Shown: piece after piece, positions 8,390 to 17,338 of the stretch
Position numbering within the stretch: position 1 is the first letter of the stretch
Layout: every line of letters begins with the position of its first letter
Assembly: GCF_037948395.1 (NCBI RefSeq)
Contig: NZ_CP149940.1
Location: 3,286,001 to 3,350,000 of the forward strand
Direction: 5' to 3'
Source of the DNA: Serratia nevei
Lineage (GTDB): Bacteria; Pseudomonadota; Gammaproteobacteria; Enterobacterales; Enterobacteriaceae
Length of the DNA: 64,000 nucleotides
Notes under the pieces: model-generated
Database searches by the model: none
What the model saw: the letters and a program-made list of their open reading frames with translations, nothing else
Told to the model about the DNA's origin: nothing
Made by a program: the position numbers and the translations under genes

Positions 8390-9671
8390 CGACTCTCCCC
8401 ACCACGCTGTTTTTTATGTCATACAAAGGCGCGACCGCCCATTGATAAAGCGGTTTCTTATCCAGGAACACAATCACCCTGGCCTGCAGCCCACTGCTGA
8501 TCTCCAGATATTTCCCTTTGTCGCTGAATTGCGTGTCGCTGATGGACGCCAACACTTTGTAGTAGGCGTTTCGCTCCCTTTTATTGCCGCTGCTGTATTC
8601 CGCCATCTCCTGCGGAGAAGCCGGAACCGAAGAGATGGATTCAATGCGCCCCGGAAACTGGCCGAACTTGTCCGAGGGAAAAGCCTCGTAGCGAATGTTG
8701 ATGCCATCGCCGATTTTCACGTAGGGCAAACTGTTATTCGGCAGCCACAACACCAGATAATATTTGATGTTCTCAATCGGCTTGATCTGCGCCAGGCTGC
8801 TGCCGCTCTCGACCACCTGCCCGGCGGTCACGCTCAGCGACTCGATTTTCCCCTTCAGCGGCGCCTTGATAATCACCTGGTCGCCGGCGTTGGATTCCGC
8901 CAATTGGCGTTGCAGCTCGCTGCGTTGCGATTCGCTTTGCGATATTTGATTGTCGTAATCGGCGGCGCGAATCAGCAGATCGCTGCGCAGCTGCGACAGC
9001 TGGATATTCTGCTGAATCTTTTGGCTGTTGAGCGCCTGATAGGAACTCTGCTGTTGCTGAAAGAGCGAACGCTGATAATTCAGCTGATCCTTGGTAATCA
9101 GCCCTTTCGTCAGGTAATGCTCATAGTTTTTCAAACTCTCCCTCATTTTTTCCATGCCGTCTCTGGCACTGAGGTTAAGTTTTTCCGTTTCTTTATACGC
9201 TATCTCATAGCTGTCGATCTGTTTTCTCAGGTTCTCCAGCATCGCGTCTTTGTTTTTTTTCAGCTTGCTGATGATCGAATCCAGATTGCCGATCTGCTTG
9301 TTGATTTCACCCGCGGCAATATGGCTGACATTACCCGAGGCCGTGCTTCTGGAAACATCGATGATATACAGCGGCTCGTCTTTTTCCACCACATCACCGG
9401 CCTGGTGGAAAGACCGATTCACATAGCCATATTGGGAAGAAAAAACGTTCGTCGAATGCGGAATGCTGATCACCTCCCCCTCGACATCCACCCTGCGCGT
9501 ATATTCACAAAAATAGAGCGCGCTCGCCAAAATAAGAATAAAAACGAGGCACGTCACGGCAATCACAGAGCTGGACGCGCCGGAAATCAGCAGCGCTCTG
9601 CCGGTCCATCTTTGACGTTGATAATTGACCGCCTCCTGGCGGAAAATATTTCTGCTCTTATTATCACTCAT
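8376..9671 (-). CDS. HlyD/CvaA-like periplasmic adaptor of microcin exporter
   Basis: 431 residues from ATG 9671 (an earlier in-frame TTG is less likely). One membrane helix near residues 27-50, then a barrel-sandwich hybrid half (VEGEVISIPHS...), a long coiled coil (about 110-250, rich in Gln, Lys and Glu), the second lipoyl half (IIKAPLKGKIESLSVTAGQVV) and a beta-barrel end. This is the architecture of HlyD-family adaptors that link an inner-membrane ABC exporter to TolC. It sits between the first microcin-like precursor and the C39 exporter, forming a precursor-adaptor-exporter operon. No tolC gene is nearby; the chromosomal copy would serve. Confidence 0.93.
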   Translation of the reverse strand: MSDNKSRNIFRQEAVNYQRQRWTGRALLISGASSSVIAVTCLVFILILASALYFCEYTRRVDVEGEVISIPHSTNVFSSQYGYVNRSFHQAGDVVEKDEPLYIIDVSRSTASGNVSHIAAGEINKQIGNLDSIISKLKKNKDAMLENLRKQIDSYEIAYKETEKLNLSARDGMEKMRESLKNYEHYLTKGLITKDQLNYQRSLFQQQQSSYQALNSQKIQQNIQLSQLRSDLLIRAADYDNQISQSESQRSELQRQLAESNAGDQVIIKAPLKGKIESLSVTAGQVVESGSSLAQIKPIENIKYYLVLWLPNNSLPYVKIGDGINIRYEAFPSDKFGQFPGRIESISSVPASPQEMAEYSSGNKRERNAYYKVLASISDTQFSDKGKYLEISSGLQARVIVFLDKKPLYQWAVAPLYDIKNSVVGRVDEGS

Positions 9672-9744
9672 AGGAAGACCTGCGCATGCCTGACCGGGAG
9701 ACAGCCGCAGCGCGAGCGCTGCGGCCTTGGACAGCAATATTGAT

Positions 9745-10104
9745 TTAGCTGATGGTGCCGTTAATCAGCCCATCGAGGCCTTTTTTGGAGTATTCCAGGG
9801 TGGTATCCCAGCCAACAACGGCCGCGGCCACGCCGCTGGCCACGCCACCCAGAATACCCGCAGCGACCATGCCAACGCCCTGGCCAATGGAGCCGACGCC
9901 CAGCAGACCACCGCCGTCGCCGCCGTGCTTACCGCCGATGACGGCGCCCGCCATGCTGCCGACCGCGGCGCCCAAAGCAACGGACGAAACGGCTTCCGCG
10001 GCATTGGTGACGGCGCTGCCAATCAGGCCGGCCAGCCCATTGCTCATATCCCAGGAATAGGCGCCTGACACTTCATTCATTTCGATAACAGACAGTTCTT
10101 TCAT
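9745..10104 (-). CDS. Microcin-like precursor 1 (class II, GA-cleaved leader)
   Basis: 119 residues. The first 15 (MKELSVIEMNEVSGA) form a double-glycine-type leader like those of microcins V and H47, with the C39 cut expected after GA. The mature part of about 104 residues is Gly/Ala-rich with small-residue helices (GAAVGSMAGAVIGG, GMVAAGILGGVASG) and a glycine-rich turn, typical of membrane-active class II microcins. GGAG lies eight bases before the ATG. It is first in the exporter operon and 136 bp downstream of a fimbrial adhesin gene. No immunity gene is recognisable beside it. Activity and target are inferred from family features only. Confidence 0.85.
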   Translation of the reverse strand: MKELSVIEMNEVSGAYSWDMSNGLAGLIGSAVTNAAEAVSSVALGAAVGSMAGAVIGGKHGGDGGGLLGVGSIGQGVGMVAAGILGGVASGVAAAVVGWDTTLEYSKKGLDGLINGTIS

Positions 10105-10194
10105 TGGTTAATCTCCATATTTAAACGGACAAACACAGCCATACATGCGTGTTGTCATTGCATTGGCATCGGCCTGCAGCGCCGGATGCCACCA

Positions 10195-10222
10195 ATAATG
10201 CCGCGGGAAAAGACGGCATTAT
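10195..10222. other. Stem-loop between fimbrial adhesin and microcin 1
   Basis: 9-bp perfect arms (10195-10203 and 10214-10222), 10-base loop. The T-run lies on the plus-strand side (ATTTTT after 10222), while on the minus strand, the direction of both neighbouring genes, no T-run follows. It is therefore not a good leftward terminator, so fimbrial transcripts could pass into the microcin operon. It may act in mRNA processing. Confidence 0.5.
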
Positions 10223-10240
10223 ATTTTTGATGCGGCTCCC

Positions 10241-11182
10241 TTAATTCTGCGTAATGGTGAATGTCATGACGGCATCGGCCTGCCCGGGGCTAATGTCCCC
10301 CGTCTGCTTATAACGCGCCATTAAGGGAATTCTGATCTCTTTTTCGGCAGCGGTGTGATAGTTAATCGGCCGGGAAAACGTGAGCGGATTACGGTTCTCG
10401 TCCAGGACCTCCACGGCAACGCCCTTTGCCGCATCAGAACCGTCGGCAATAGCGATCATGCCTACGCCCGGCGAATTTCCGGCCGCTTCAAACGTCACCT
10501 GTACCGGAATATTGTCTTCCTGGCATTGCAGGACCACGAAGAAGTTACGTTCGGAAGACACCGCGCTGCTGCCGACCCCATTAAATTCGCTGCGTTTTGG
10601 GCTGCCTAAGTCCACCGTTTGATTTTTATAATTCAAATCCACCAGGCAGCTTTTCTGAATGACCTTCATGCCGGAAATGCTCAAGTCCAATACCGAGGTC
10701 GAGTCCAGATAATATCTGGCGATAATCTTCCCCCCCATATCACCGCCGGTTTTAATCGGGCCGGTTTTGATAAACGTCAGCCTGACATCATTGCGGTTGA
10801 TCCACGGCGTCAGCAGGTTGGGCGAAATCGCCGTATTGAAAGGCACGTTCTTATTGCTCTGCCACAGGTCCGAAATCGTCACGCCTACGCCGTCGATGCC
10901 CGTTTCAAACACGCCGGGCAGCGCACTCGGCGTCAGCGGCGACAGGGAGCGATAGGCCACCGAGCCCGAGCAAAGAAAAGAAAACGTCGTGCCGCTGATG
11001 CTGTTTTCCGTACGGACAGCCAACTGTTCGCCGATTTCAATACGCGGATCCACGGCCAGCGTCAGCAACCCCATGCGGATGGTTTTCGCGTTGGTGGTAC
11101 AGGTGCCGGCATACGCCACCGTCGTTAGCGTCGCCAGCCATAGCAGAGCGCCGTAACCGAATATCCTGATAAAAACGTTCAT
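10241..11182 (-). CDS. Two-domain fimbrial tip adhesin
   Basis: 313 residues from ATG 11182 (a GTG four codons earlier is possible). A signal peptide ends at AYA. An N-terminal lectin-like domain of about 155 residues contains cysteines (GTCTTNA, FLCSGS). A C-terminal pilin domain follows, with cysteines (KSCLVDLN, LQCQED) and the donor-strand end AVMTFTITQN. This is the build of MrkD/FimH-type tip adhesins: receptor-binding head plus pilin domain. It is the last gene of the pilin-chaperone-usher-adhesin operon, the usual place for the tip subunit. The receptor cannot be told from the sequence. Confidence 0.88.
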   Translation of the reverse strand: MNVFIRIFGYGALLWLATLTTVAYAGTCTTNAKTIRMGLLTLAVDPRIEIGEQLAVRTENSISGTTFSFLCSGSVAYRSLSPLTPSALPGVFETGIDGVGVTISDLWQSNKNVPFNTAISPNLLTPWINRNDVRLTFIKTGPIKTGGDMGGKIIARYYLDSTSVLDLSISGMKVIQKSCLVDLNYKNQTVDLGSPKRSEFNGVGSSAVSSERNFFVVLQCQEDNIPVQVTFEAAGNSPGVGMIAIADGSDAAKGVAVEVLDENRNPLTFSRPINYHTAAEKEIRIPLMARYKQTGDISPGQADAVMTFTITQN

Positions 11183-11225
11183 TTTCACTCTCACTTAACA
11201 AGTCATGATGGATACGGAGCGAGAT

Positions 11226-13808
11226 CTATTGGCAAACGCCATTGAGGGTTTGGATCCCTGCAGCGGGTTTCTCCGCCGGCAGTTGATAGCTGATGCGGCA
11301 CTGATGCTCGGCATTTCGCCCCCACTGCACGATGAGTCGACCTTGTTCCGCCATGCCGGACAGATAAACCAACCCATCCCCACCAATCAGGAACGGCTGC
11401 GCCGAATGATCCGCATCGCGGACGCTGGCCCCCAGAGGGAGAGGCACCCCATGTGGATCCGTGACTCTCATCAGGATCCTTTTGCCGACGTGCGCCTTGA
11501 AATTCGCCCGGCTTACCGCGCCGCGGGTAGGCGTGACCGACTGGTTGGTCAGCGCGAGATCGACATCATCCGGCAAACTCTCCACATCAAGACGAATCGA
11601 GTTGTTGCGATAAGGGGTGGCATAAGGAACGATGGCATAGCCGCGCCAATCGGTTTTCACCCCGACCTGGTTACCGACCGCCACATCGCTGGCGCCGGCC
11701 GCCGTCACCAGGGCGGCCGTCTCGCCAAAGGGCTGGCCGAAGGTGACGCCGTCTTCGTGGGCAATCACGCCCCCTTTTACGCCATAGTTGACGCGCTGTT
11801 GGCTGCGATCGTAAGCGTATCCCGCGACGAGTTCGCCGTAGGTGGCACGCCAGTCAAGGTTGGCATTGCCGCTGTTGCCCTGGCCCTGATTGCCATACCC
11901 TTCCTGTACGCTCCAGTTGAGGTTGTTGCCGGCCAGCGCCGTGCCGTTGAGCCCCGCCGTATGGCTGGTATTGCCTTTTTGGCTGGTATTGAGGCTATAG
12001 GTGGCGTAGGTGTTGCTCAGCCATTTCTCCAACGGCACGCTGATATTGAAGGCAAACAGTTGGTCGCGATCGTAAATACGCCGTTGTCCCCGGTCTGAGT
12101 CACCGTAAATAGCCTGTGAATTACGGTTGTAGCTGTAGTTAAAACCGTAACTGATGCCATTCCAGCTATTGTTGTAACCCGCGCTCAGCGATTGCATGTT
12201 GCGCTCGGAATTCCAGTAATCTTCGCTGACCGCGCTGAGGGAAAGCGAACCCGCCCCCTCCCATAAATTCTGGTTGAGCGTAATCTCGGCGCGGTTTTTA
12301 CGGCGGTCTGTCAGGGCGTAGCGGTTGCCGCTGCGGTAGGTGTCCAGCACTTCCTGCAGCCCATAATAGCCGCTGGTCGAATAGCGGTAGCCGGCAATGG
12401 CGAAGTTCGTGCCGGTCGCTACGATGTTTTTGCTGTAGCGCACGCGCCACGACTGGCCGTCGCTTTTCGGCTGATGTTCCTGTTTCGCCCAGGCCTGAGT
12501 CGCGTCCACCGACAGGGCGCCGAACTCGCCCAGGTTTTTACCCACCCCCAAGGCCAAGGATTGATACGGGCCGGCGAATTGCCCGCCGCCATAGAGGGTA
12601 AAGCCGGCCGGCAAGCCGTAAATCAGGCTGCCCTGCGAGAAAACCTTTTTCTCCACGCTGTGATCGTAAGTGCGATATTGGCCGGACGTCAGCGCGTATT
12701 TCAGGCGCCCTTCGCGTTGCAATACCGGCAAGCTGGCAAAAGGCACGGTCATATGCTGTTCGCTGCCGTCCGCCTCTTTGATCGTCACGTCCAAATCGCC
12801 GCTGCCGCCGGTCGGATACATGTCAGAAATCTCGAACGCGCCCGGCGCGACATAACTCTGGTAGATGACATAACCGTTTTGGCGAATGACCACCTGCGCG
12901 TTGCTGCGCGCAATGCCGCGCACCACCGGCGCATAGCCGCGCAGGCTTTCCGGCAACATGTCGTCATCGGAGGCCAGCTGCGCGCCGCGAAACGACACGC
13001 TGTCAAACACATCGGACGGAGTGCTGCTTTCACCGAGCGTGAGCAAGCTCTTCAGGCTGATGATATTGCGCTGGGCGTAGGTATAGACGGTGTCCCAGCG
13101 ATCTTCCGACTGCCGCCCGCCACCGCCGCTGTTGTAGCTCCAGGTGGTGTAATTCCGCACCCGCCAGGCCCCCAGATTGAACCCCGGCCGCAGGTTGAGG
13201 TAGTAGCTGCTTGCGCTCTGGGTAAAACGATCGCGCCCCTTGCTGTTGCTGCCGGTGAAACCGTAATTAAGCAGCATCGCCGGCATCCCTTCGTCCCACA
13301 GTTCGGGCGGTACATAGCCACGCACCCGATTTTCCAACGCCGCCTGGGGAATGCTCAGCACCAGCCGCTGGCGGTTAAATTGAAATTGCGCCGAGGCCTG
13401 CGGGATGGCGGCCAAATTCGCGCACTCTTCCGCGCGGTTCAATGCGGGAAACCGCTCGATCTTCACGCCGAGCCGTTGTAAATCCTCCCCCGTCAGGCAA
13501 GGCTGCAGGCCGGCTTTATCGTCGCCGCCGGGCTTGATAACAAACCGAACATCACGCGTCTCCATCAGCATGTCATTCACCCAAATATCCACCCGATACT
13601 TGCCGGGCACTTGGTTGCCGTTTTCAAACACCGACAGGTCAACAGGCTGTTGGCCCGAACGCCCCGTTTCCAGCAACGCCGGATTGAAATAGTCACGGGA
13701 AAAGGCGGGGTTGGCCATGTTGCCGCATACCGCCGTGGTTGCCGTGAATAAGACGATGCGCTTCAGCCAAGCATCCCGCTTCGCTGCTCTACGCTGACGA
13801 GTTATCAT
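11226..13808 (-). CDS. Fimbrial outer-membrane usher
   Basis: 860 residues, full length for FimD/MrkC-type ushers. A signal peptide is followed by DYFNPALLE, the N-terminal chaperone-binding domain, the 24-strand barrel, the plug (MLPESLRGYAPVVRGIARSN) and two C-terminal domains ending with a cysteine pair (HQCRISYQL, GVCQ). ATG 13808 has GGAG seven bases upstream. It forms the pore and assembly platform for the second fimbrial operon and lies between the chaperone and adhesin genes. It is clearly different from the partial usher at the left edge, so the two operons are not a recent duplication. Confidence 0.96.
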   Translation of the reverse strand: MITRQRRAAKRDAWLKRIVLFTATTAVCGNMANPAFSRDYFNPALLETGRSGQQPVDLSVFENGNQVPGKYRVDIWVNDMLMETRDVRFVIKPGGDDKAGLQPCLTGEDLQRLGVKIERFPALNRAEECANLAAIPQASAQFQFNRQRLVLSIPQAALENRVRGYVPPELWDEGMPAMLLNYGFTGSNSKGRDRFTQSASSYYLNLRPGFNLGAWRVRNYTTWSYNSGGGGRQSEDRWDTVYTYAQRNIISLKSLLTLGESSTPSDVFDSVSFRGAQLASDDDMLPESLRGYAPVVRGIARSNAQVVIRQNGYVIYQSYVAPGAFEISDMYPTGGSGDLDVTIKEADGSEQHMTVPFASLPVLQREGRLKYALTSGQYRTYDHSVEKKVFSQGSLIYGLPAGFTLYGGGQFAGPYQSLALGVGKNLGEFGALSVDATQAWAKQEHQPKSDGQSWRVRYSKNIVATGTNFAIAGYRYSTSGYYGLQEVLDTYRSGNRYALTDRRKNRAEITLNQNLWEGAGSLSLSAVSEDYWNSERNMQSLSAGYNNSWNGISYGFNYSYNRNSQAIYGDSDRGQRRIYDRDQLFAFNISVPLEKWLSNTYATYSLNTSQKGNTSHTAGLNGTALAGNNLNWSVQEGYGNQGQGNSGNANLDWRATYGELVAGYAYDRSQQRVNYGVKGGVIAHEDGVTFGQPFGETAALVTAAGASDVAVGNQVGVKTDWRGYAIVPYATPYRNNSIRLDVESLPDDVDLALTNQSVTPTRGAVSRANFKAHVGKRILMRVTDPHGVPLPLGASVRDADHSAQPFLIGGDGLVYLSGMAEQGRLIVQWGRNAEHQCRISYQLPAEKPAAGIQTLNGVCQ

Positions 13809-13863
13809 TCATTAGCTCCATTATTGAATTCGTTATTCCCTTCTGCCGCCCATCCCCTGGCGG

Positions 13864-14547
13864 TTAAATACCTGACTGATGCTCCTTGCCGGTGCCGCCG
13901 TAGTCGTTAATTAATTTCCAACTGACCGACGACGCGCCAGAAACCGGCAATGAAAACATTTCACTACTCATCGGCGCGATATAAGTCACCTCTTTCATTT
14001 CGCGCCCGCCGATGCGAACATAATGAAAATTCATATAATACGGCGTGGGGTTGGTGAGTTTTAATTCCTTGCCGACGCGCTGCCACGTCAACCGTTGAGT
14101 CACATCCTCGGGAACCTGTTTGAGCAGCGCCGCAGGGCGATAAATCAGTTTGAGGCGCGTTTTTACCGCGATTTGCAACGTGTTCGACTTACCCGTGTGT
14201 TCTGTCGAAGGAATGGACTTTATATTCATCCAATACAGGCTCTCTTTATCCTTCGGCAAGTCATCGCCGACGCGGACGATGCGCAGCATATTCTCCTGAT
14301 GCCCATCCAGACGAAATAAAGGCGGCGTAATGATAAAGGCTATCTTATCCACGCCGCTCTGTTGATTATCCAGCCAGGACTGGATTAAATAAGGTTCGTT
14401 GTCCGGGTTGTCGACGCTGATTGAGGCTTCTTTTTTTTCACCGTTAAAAATCACTCGCGTTCCACCGACAACCACACCGGCCTGCGCCGTAGAAAAAAAT
14501 AATAATAAAATGAATCCCATTAGGGCACTGCAGCAATTAAACCGCAT
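13864..14547 (-). CDS. Periplasmic fimbrial chaperone
   Basis: 227 residues, PapD/FimC family. A signal peptide ends near TAQA, then VVVGGTRVIFNGEKKEASISV begins the first Ig-like domain. The G1-strand region (TLQIAVKTRLKLIYRPAAL) and the conserved RLKLIYRP motif that binds the pilin C-terminus are present. The second domain includes LTNPTPYYMNFHYV. It folds pilins by donor-strand complementation in the periplasm. GGAG lies eight bases before ATG. It is second in the operon, after the major pilin and a stem-loop. Confidence 0.95.
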   Translation of the reverse strand: MRFNCCSALMGFILLLFFSTAQAGVVVGGTRVIFNGEKKEASISVDNPDNEPYLIQSWLDNQQSGVDKIAFIITPPLFRLDGHQENMLRIVRVGDDLPKDKESLYWMNIKSIPSTEHTGKSNTLQIAVKTRLKLIYRPAALLKQVPEDVTQRLTWQRVGKELKLTNPTPYYMNFHYVRIGGREMKEVTYIAPMSSEMFSLPVSGASSVSWKLINDYGGTGKEHQSGI

Positions 14548-14570
14548 AATATTATCTCCGAGGTAATACG

Positions 14571-14591
14571 GCCCGCTGGAAACCAGCGGGC
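14571..14591. promoter_or_regulatory. Stem-loop between pilin and chaperone genes
   Basis: Perfect 9-bp GC-rich arms (14571-14579, 14583-14591) with a 3-base loop, directly after the pilin stop on the minus strand and without a T-run. Such hairpins after major pilin genes protect the pilin mRNA end and lower expression of downstream genes. Function is inferred from position. Confidence 0.6.
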
Positions 14592-14603
14592 AAGAAAATA
14601 TTA

Positions 14604-15143
14604 TCAGTTGTAATTCAGCGTGAAGGTCGCGACGCTATTGGCTTTACCGGCAGTCACATCTGCAAGCGTGGAAATATAACGCGCGGTAAAATCAAGATTG
14701 TTTTTCACGCCGCTGCCGGAAGCCAGCGGATAGGCCGTTGAGGCCGTGTAAAGCGGAAGAACATTATTAGAAATATCAGACAGCTGGATGCCAACGCCCG
14801 TGGCGACATCCGTTTCCTGGGTCAGCTGCAATACGTTGTTGTCACCATTATCGGCCGCGCCGTCGAACTTAACGGTGGCGCTTTTTACCGTATCCGGACA
14901 ATCCGTCACTTCCAGCGTAAATTTAGTCGCCGAGGAAGTGGATCCCTTGCCCCCCGCAAATGCCGTTCGGGCCACATCGCCCAGAACAACATTTAATGGA
15001 TTACTCAAGTCATTTGTGACCTTGCACGCGGCATCAACAATATTCCCGGTAAAATTAACCTGCCCGTCTGCCGCCAGGGCCGGCAAAGCACTCGAAAAAC
15101 TCGCCGCAACCAATGCCAACATAATCACTTTTTTTTCCATCAT
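14604..15143 (-). CDS. Major fimbrial subunit of second operon
   Basis: 179-residue pilin from ATG 15143, chosen because AAGGAG lies eight bases upstream and the next residues form a signal peptide cleaved after PALA. Pilin hallmarks are GQVNFTGNIVDAACKV with the first cysteine, the second in VTDCPDTV, and the C-terminal strand VATFTLNYN. Length and pattern match MrkA/FimA-type rod subunits. It is the first gene of the four-gene operon pilin-chaperone-usher-adhesin, all on the minus strand. An AT-rich upstream region without genes probably carries its promoter. Confidence 0.93.
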   Translation of the reverse strand: MMEKKVIMLALVAASFSSALPALAADGQVNFTGNIVDAACKVTNDLSNPLNVVLGDVARTAFAGGKGSTSSATKFTLEVTDCPDTVKSATVKFDGAADNGDNNVLQLTQETDVATGVGIQLSDISNNVLPLYTASTAYPLASGSGVKNNLDFTARYISTLADVTAGKANSVATFTLNYN

Positions 15144-15788
15144 GGGTACTTCTCCTTTTGATTGGACAAACTTAAAAATATCCCTATCACGGCTAATCCG
15201 TGATAAGGCGAATAGGAGCTCCGCCCCTTTCACAGTTAATTATGCTTGGCTTTCCCTCTTTAGCAAAACATAAAATCAATGTAAAGATGAGAAAAGATAA
15301 TTACCCCGAATCGAATTGGCATCATTCTTATTTTTATTTTAAAAAAACCAAAAAAAAAGCGTTTCTTGATTCATTCCTCTGGCCGAAAAGGAAAGGTTTA
15401 TCAGCATGCTTCATACACCATCCACAAGATAAACCACTCATTTCCTCTTCAATGAATGTGCGTAAGGATGAGTTGTCACAAAAATGAAAGACGCCGCGCG
15501 GGAGCCAATGACTGGAGAGTTTTTTGATTCTTGCTAAGGGGCTGCGGCGCGTCGACGGCGAAACCGGATAGGGCAATAACGATTAAGCGTTCAGAAGAGG
15601 TGAAATATGAAGGGAAGTTTTCTCTTAAATAAGAAAACGCCGACAATAAATCAGCGTAATCATGCTGCAGAAAGGGCGCCGCCGATCATCAACGGTTCCC
15701 TTCTGACGCAGGTTAATTCAGCGATGTAGCCGCGTTCTCTTGACGTTCAATTCACAGTAAACGCTTTTCCGTCTTATTTTCAGTGGGA
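15144..15788. other. Gene-poor region upstream of second fimbrial operon
   Basis: 645 bp, AT-rich toward the pilin side (15240-15400). It must hold the promoter of the leftward fimbrial operon and the end of the PqaA-like gene. Reading frames of 80-95 codons present on both strands lack ribosome sites and protein-like composition. Only one 40-codon frame with a decent ribosome site was seen (listed separately). No invertible-switch repeats or recombinase were found. Confidence 0.5.
15607..15729 (+). CDS. Possible 40-residue peptide
   Basis: ATG preceded by GAGG at six bases, giving a 40-residue basic peptide (starts MKGSFLLNKK, ends VNSAM). No homology is recognised. It is not a double-glycine leader peptide, although MKGSFLLNKK resembles a short secretion or leader start. 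It may be chance. Confidence 0.2.
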   Translation: MKGSFLLNKKTPTINQRNHAAERAPPIINGSLLTQVNSAM

Positions 15789-17267
15789 TTAATCGTCATG
15801 GCGATAATCCTCCCCCAGCCCTCGACCCGGTAAGGTTTCACACGCCAGGCCATCGCCCGCCGGTGCGGCGATCGGGTAGCGATCGTCAGGGGTGATAAAG
15901 ACCGGCGAGGTCGCGATATACCCGTCGCTAAACTCGGCTTCGATAAAGGTGGCCTCCCAACCCTGTGCAGGGGCGTTCAGCCGAAATTCACCGCGGTTCG
16001 CCTCCAGCGGCGCCGAGGTATAACGCACGCCGCACGAGTAGCGAAAATCTCGGGCCGTGCGGTTATGCGCAGTCCAGCGCAACACCCTGATCGGCGGCTC
16101 GGAAAAGCGGAGCGTGCGCAGCGCCGTCTCTGAGGCGTTGCTCTGCACCTCGATCGTCGGTAGCGCAATATCACGCTGACGACGGTTGACCAAGGCCAGA
16201 ACGGCGCGTTCGGGGACCGTGCGCTCGTCGCCGGCGATGGCTCGCATCGAGACCTCCCCCGGCAGCTTATTCAAATAAAACCGCGTGCTGTCGGGCGGAT
16301 AGCGTTCGTCGCCGCCGGCGACGATGAAATACTTCGGCGCCGGAGGCCGCCCGCGTTCGGCCAGAGGGGGATATTCGATGGGATCTTCAATCTGCATCAG
16401 CTTGTCAAACGCCGGGGTCTCTATGCGCCGATCGATGCCCAGTTGGTAATAAGGATGAAACGCCAAAGGCCAACGCCCGCCATACGTGCGATAGGTATGC
16501 TTCATCACCTGCCGCGCCGCGATCCCCTCAGGGAAAATGGCGGCCACGGCATCGATGCGCTCATCTGAAAGCGCCGTCAGCATGGCCGTGGTTCCCCCCT
16601 CAGACACGCCCGCGACGATAAATTTGTCTATCCCCCACTGGCGCAATTCGCGTTGCGCCAGCGTCATGGTTTGCGACAGCGCCGCCGTCATCGGGATATG
16701 CAGCGGCATCATCAAATATTCATCGGCATCATCCAGGAACAATCGCCATCCCCTCGCCCGGCTATCCGCCCCTGAACGGCGCCGTCCCTCATTTTGGTAT
16801 TCCAGGTACGGGTAAGGCAGCCGATTGACCACCACCACCACCGTTTTGCTCTGCGCCGCCAGCGCCTCAGCGGAAAACGCCGGCTTTTGATTGCCCGACG
16901 TTCCCGGGCCGGCGGCGCTGCACGCGCAGTCTTCGCTCATCACCAGCAACGCTTTACCGGTGAATGCCCCGTTGGGAATATAAATGTCCACGTCGTGCCA
17001 CCACTGCGTCGGCCGGATCGCGTCTTGCGGCGCCCAGGATTGCGACATCAGCCGATAATGACGAATTTCCGTGTGTTGGCCGCTCTCCACGCTTTTTAAC
17101 GAAAATGACAGGGGCAGCGTGGCCAGTTGCTGGTTATAGCAAGGGATCACCGTCTGTAATGCTGGGTGCTCATCGGCGAAGCAGGTGTCTTCCTCCTTGG
17201 CCGCGGCGTACCGGCAGACGGCCAAAGCCAGCCAAATCAAGGTAATATAAGCGGAGATCTTTAACAT
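15789..17267 (-). CDS. PhoPQ-activated pathogenicity-related (PqaA-like) alpha/beta hydrolase
   Basis: 492 residues from ATG 17267 (GGGGG upstream; signal peptide ending near YAAA). The order of motifs fits the PqaA/AprA family: a WWHDVDIYIPNGAFTGKALLV start of the hydrolase fold, AAQSKTVVVVVNRLPYPYLEY, then the nucleophile-elbow-like GVSEGGTT (GASKRG in PqaA), HTYRTYGGRWPLAFHPYYQ, and IVAGGDERYPPDS. Exported proteins of this family are linked to antimicrobial-peptide resistance in Salmonella; the enzymatic reaction is not established. It follows the small membrane protein and the second microcin-like gene on the same strand, so a protective role toward peptides is conceivable but unproven. 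Confidence 0.75.
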   Translation of the reverse strand: MLKISAYITLIWLALAVCRYAAAKEEDTCFADEHPALQTVIPCYNQQLATLPLSFSLKSVESGQHTEIRHYRLMSQSWAPQDAIRPTQWWHDVDIYIPNGAFTGKALLVMSEDCACSAAGPGTSGNQKPAFSAEALAAQSKTVVVVVNRLPYPYLEYQNEGRRRSGADSRARGWRLFLDDADEYLMMPLHIPMTAALSQTMTLAQRELRQWGIDKFIVAGVSEGGTTAMLTALSDERIDAVAAIFPEGIAARQVMKHTYRTYGGRWPLAFHPYYQLGIDRRIETPAFDKLMQIEDPIEYPPLAERGRPPAPKYFIVAGGDERYPPDSTRFYLNKLPGEVSMRAIAGDERTVPERAVLALVNRRQRDIALPTIEVQSNASETALRTLRFSEPPIRVLRWTAHNRTARDFRYSCGVRYTSAPLEANRGEFRLNAPAQGWEATFIEAEFSDGYIATSPVFITPDDRYPIAAPAGDGLACETLPGRGLGEDYRHDD

Positions 17268-17338
17268 TTTTCCCCCACGATAGTTGGCGTTGCCCCGCCC
17301 TCGCAGGCCGGCGCGGCGGCAAACGGGCATCAACAGCC

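Noticed and set aside
15200..15487. Plus-strand frame of 95 codons upstream of the second pilin
   Set aside because: No ribosome site, lysine and asparagine codons simply reflect AT-rich DNA, and it overlaps the probable fimbrial promoter.
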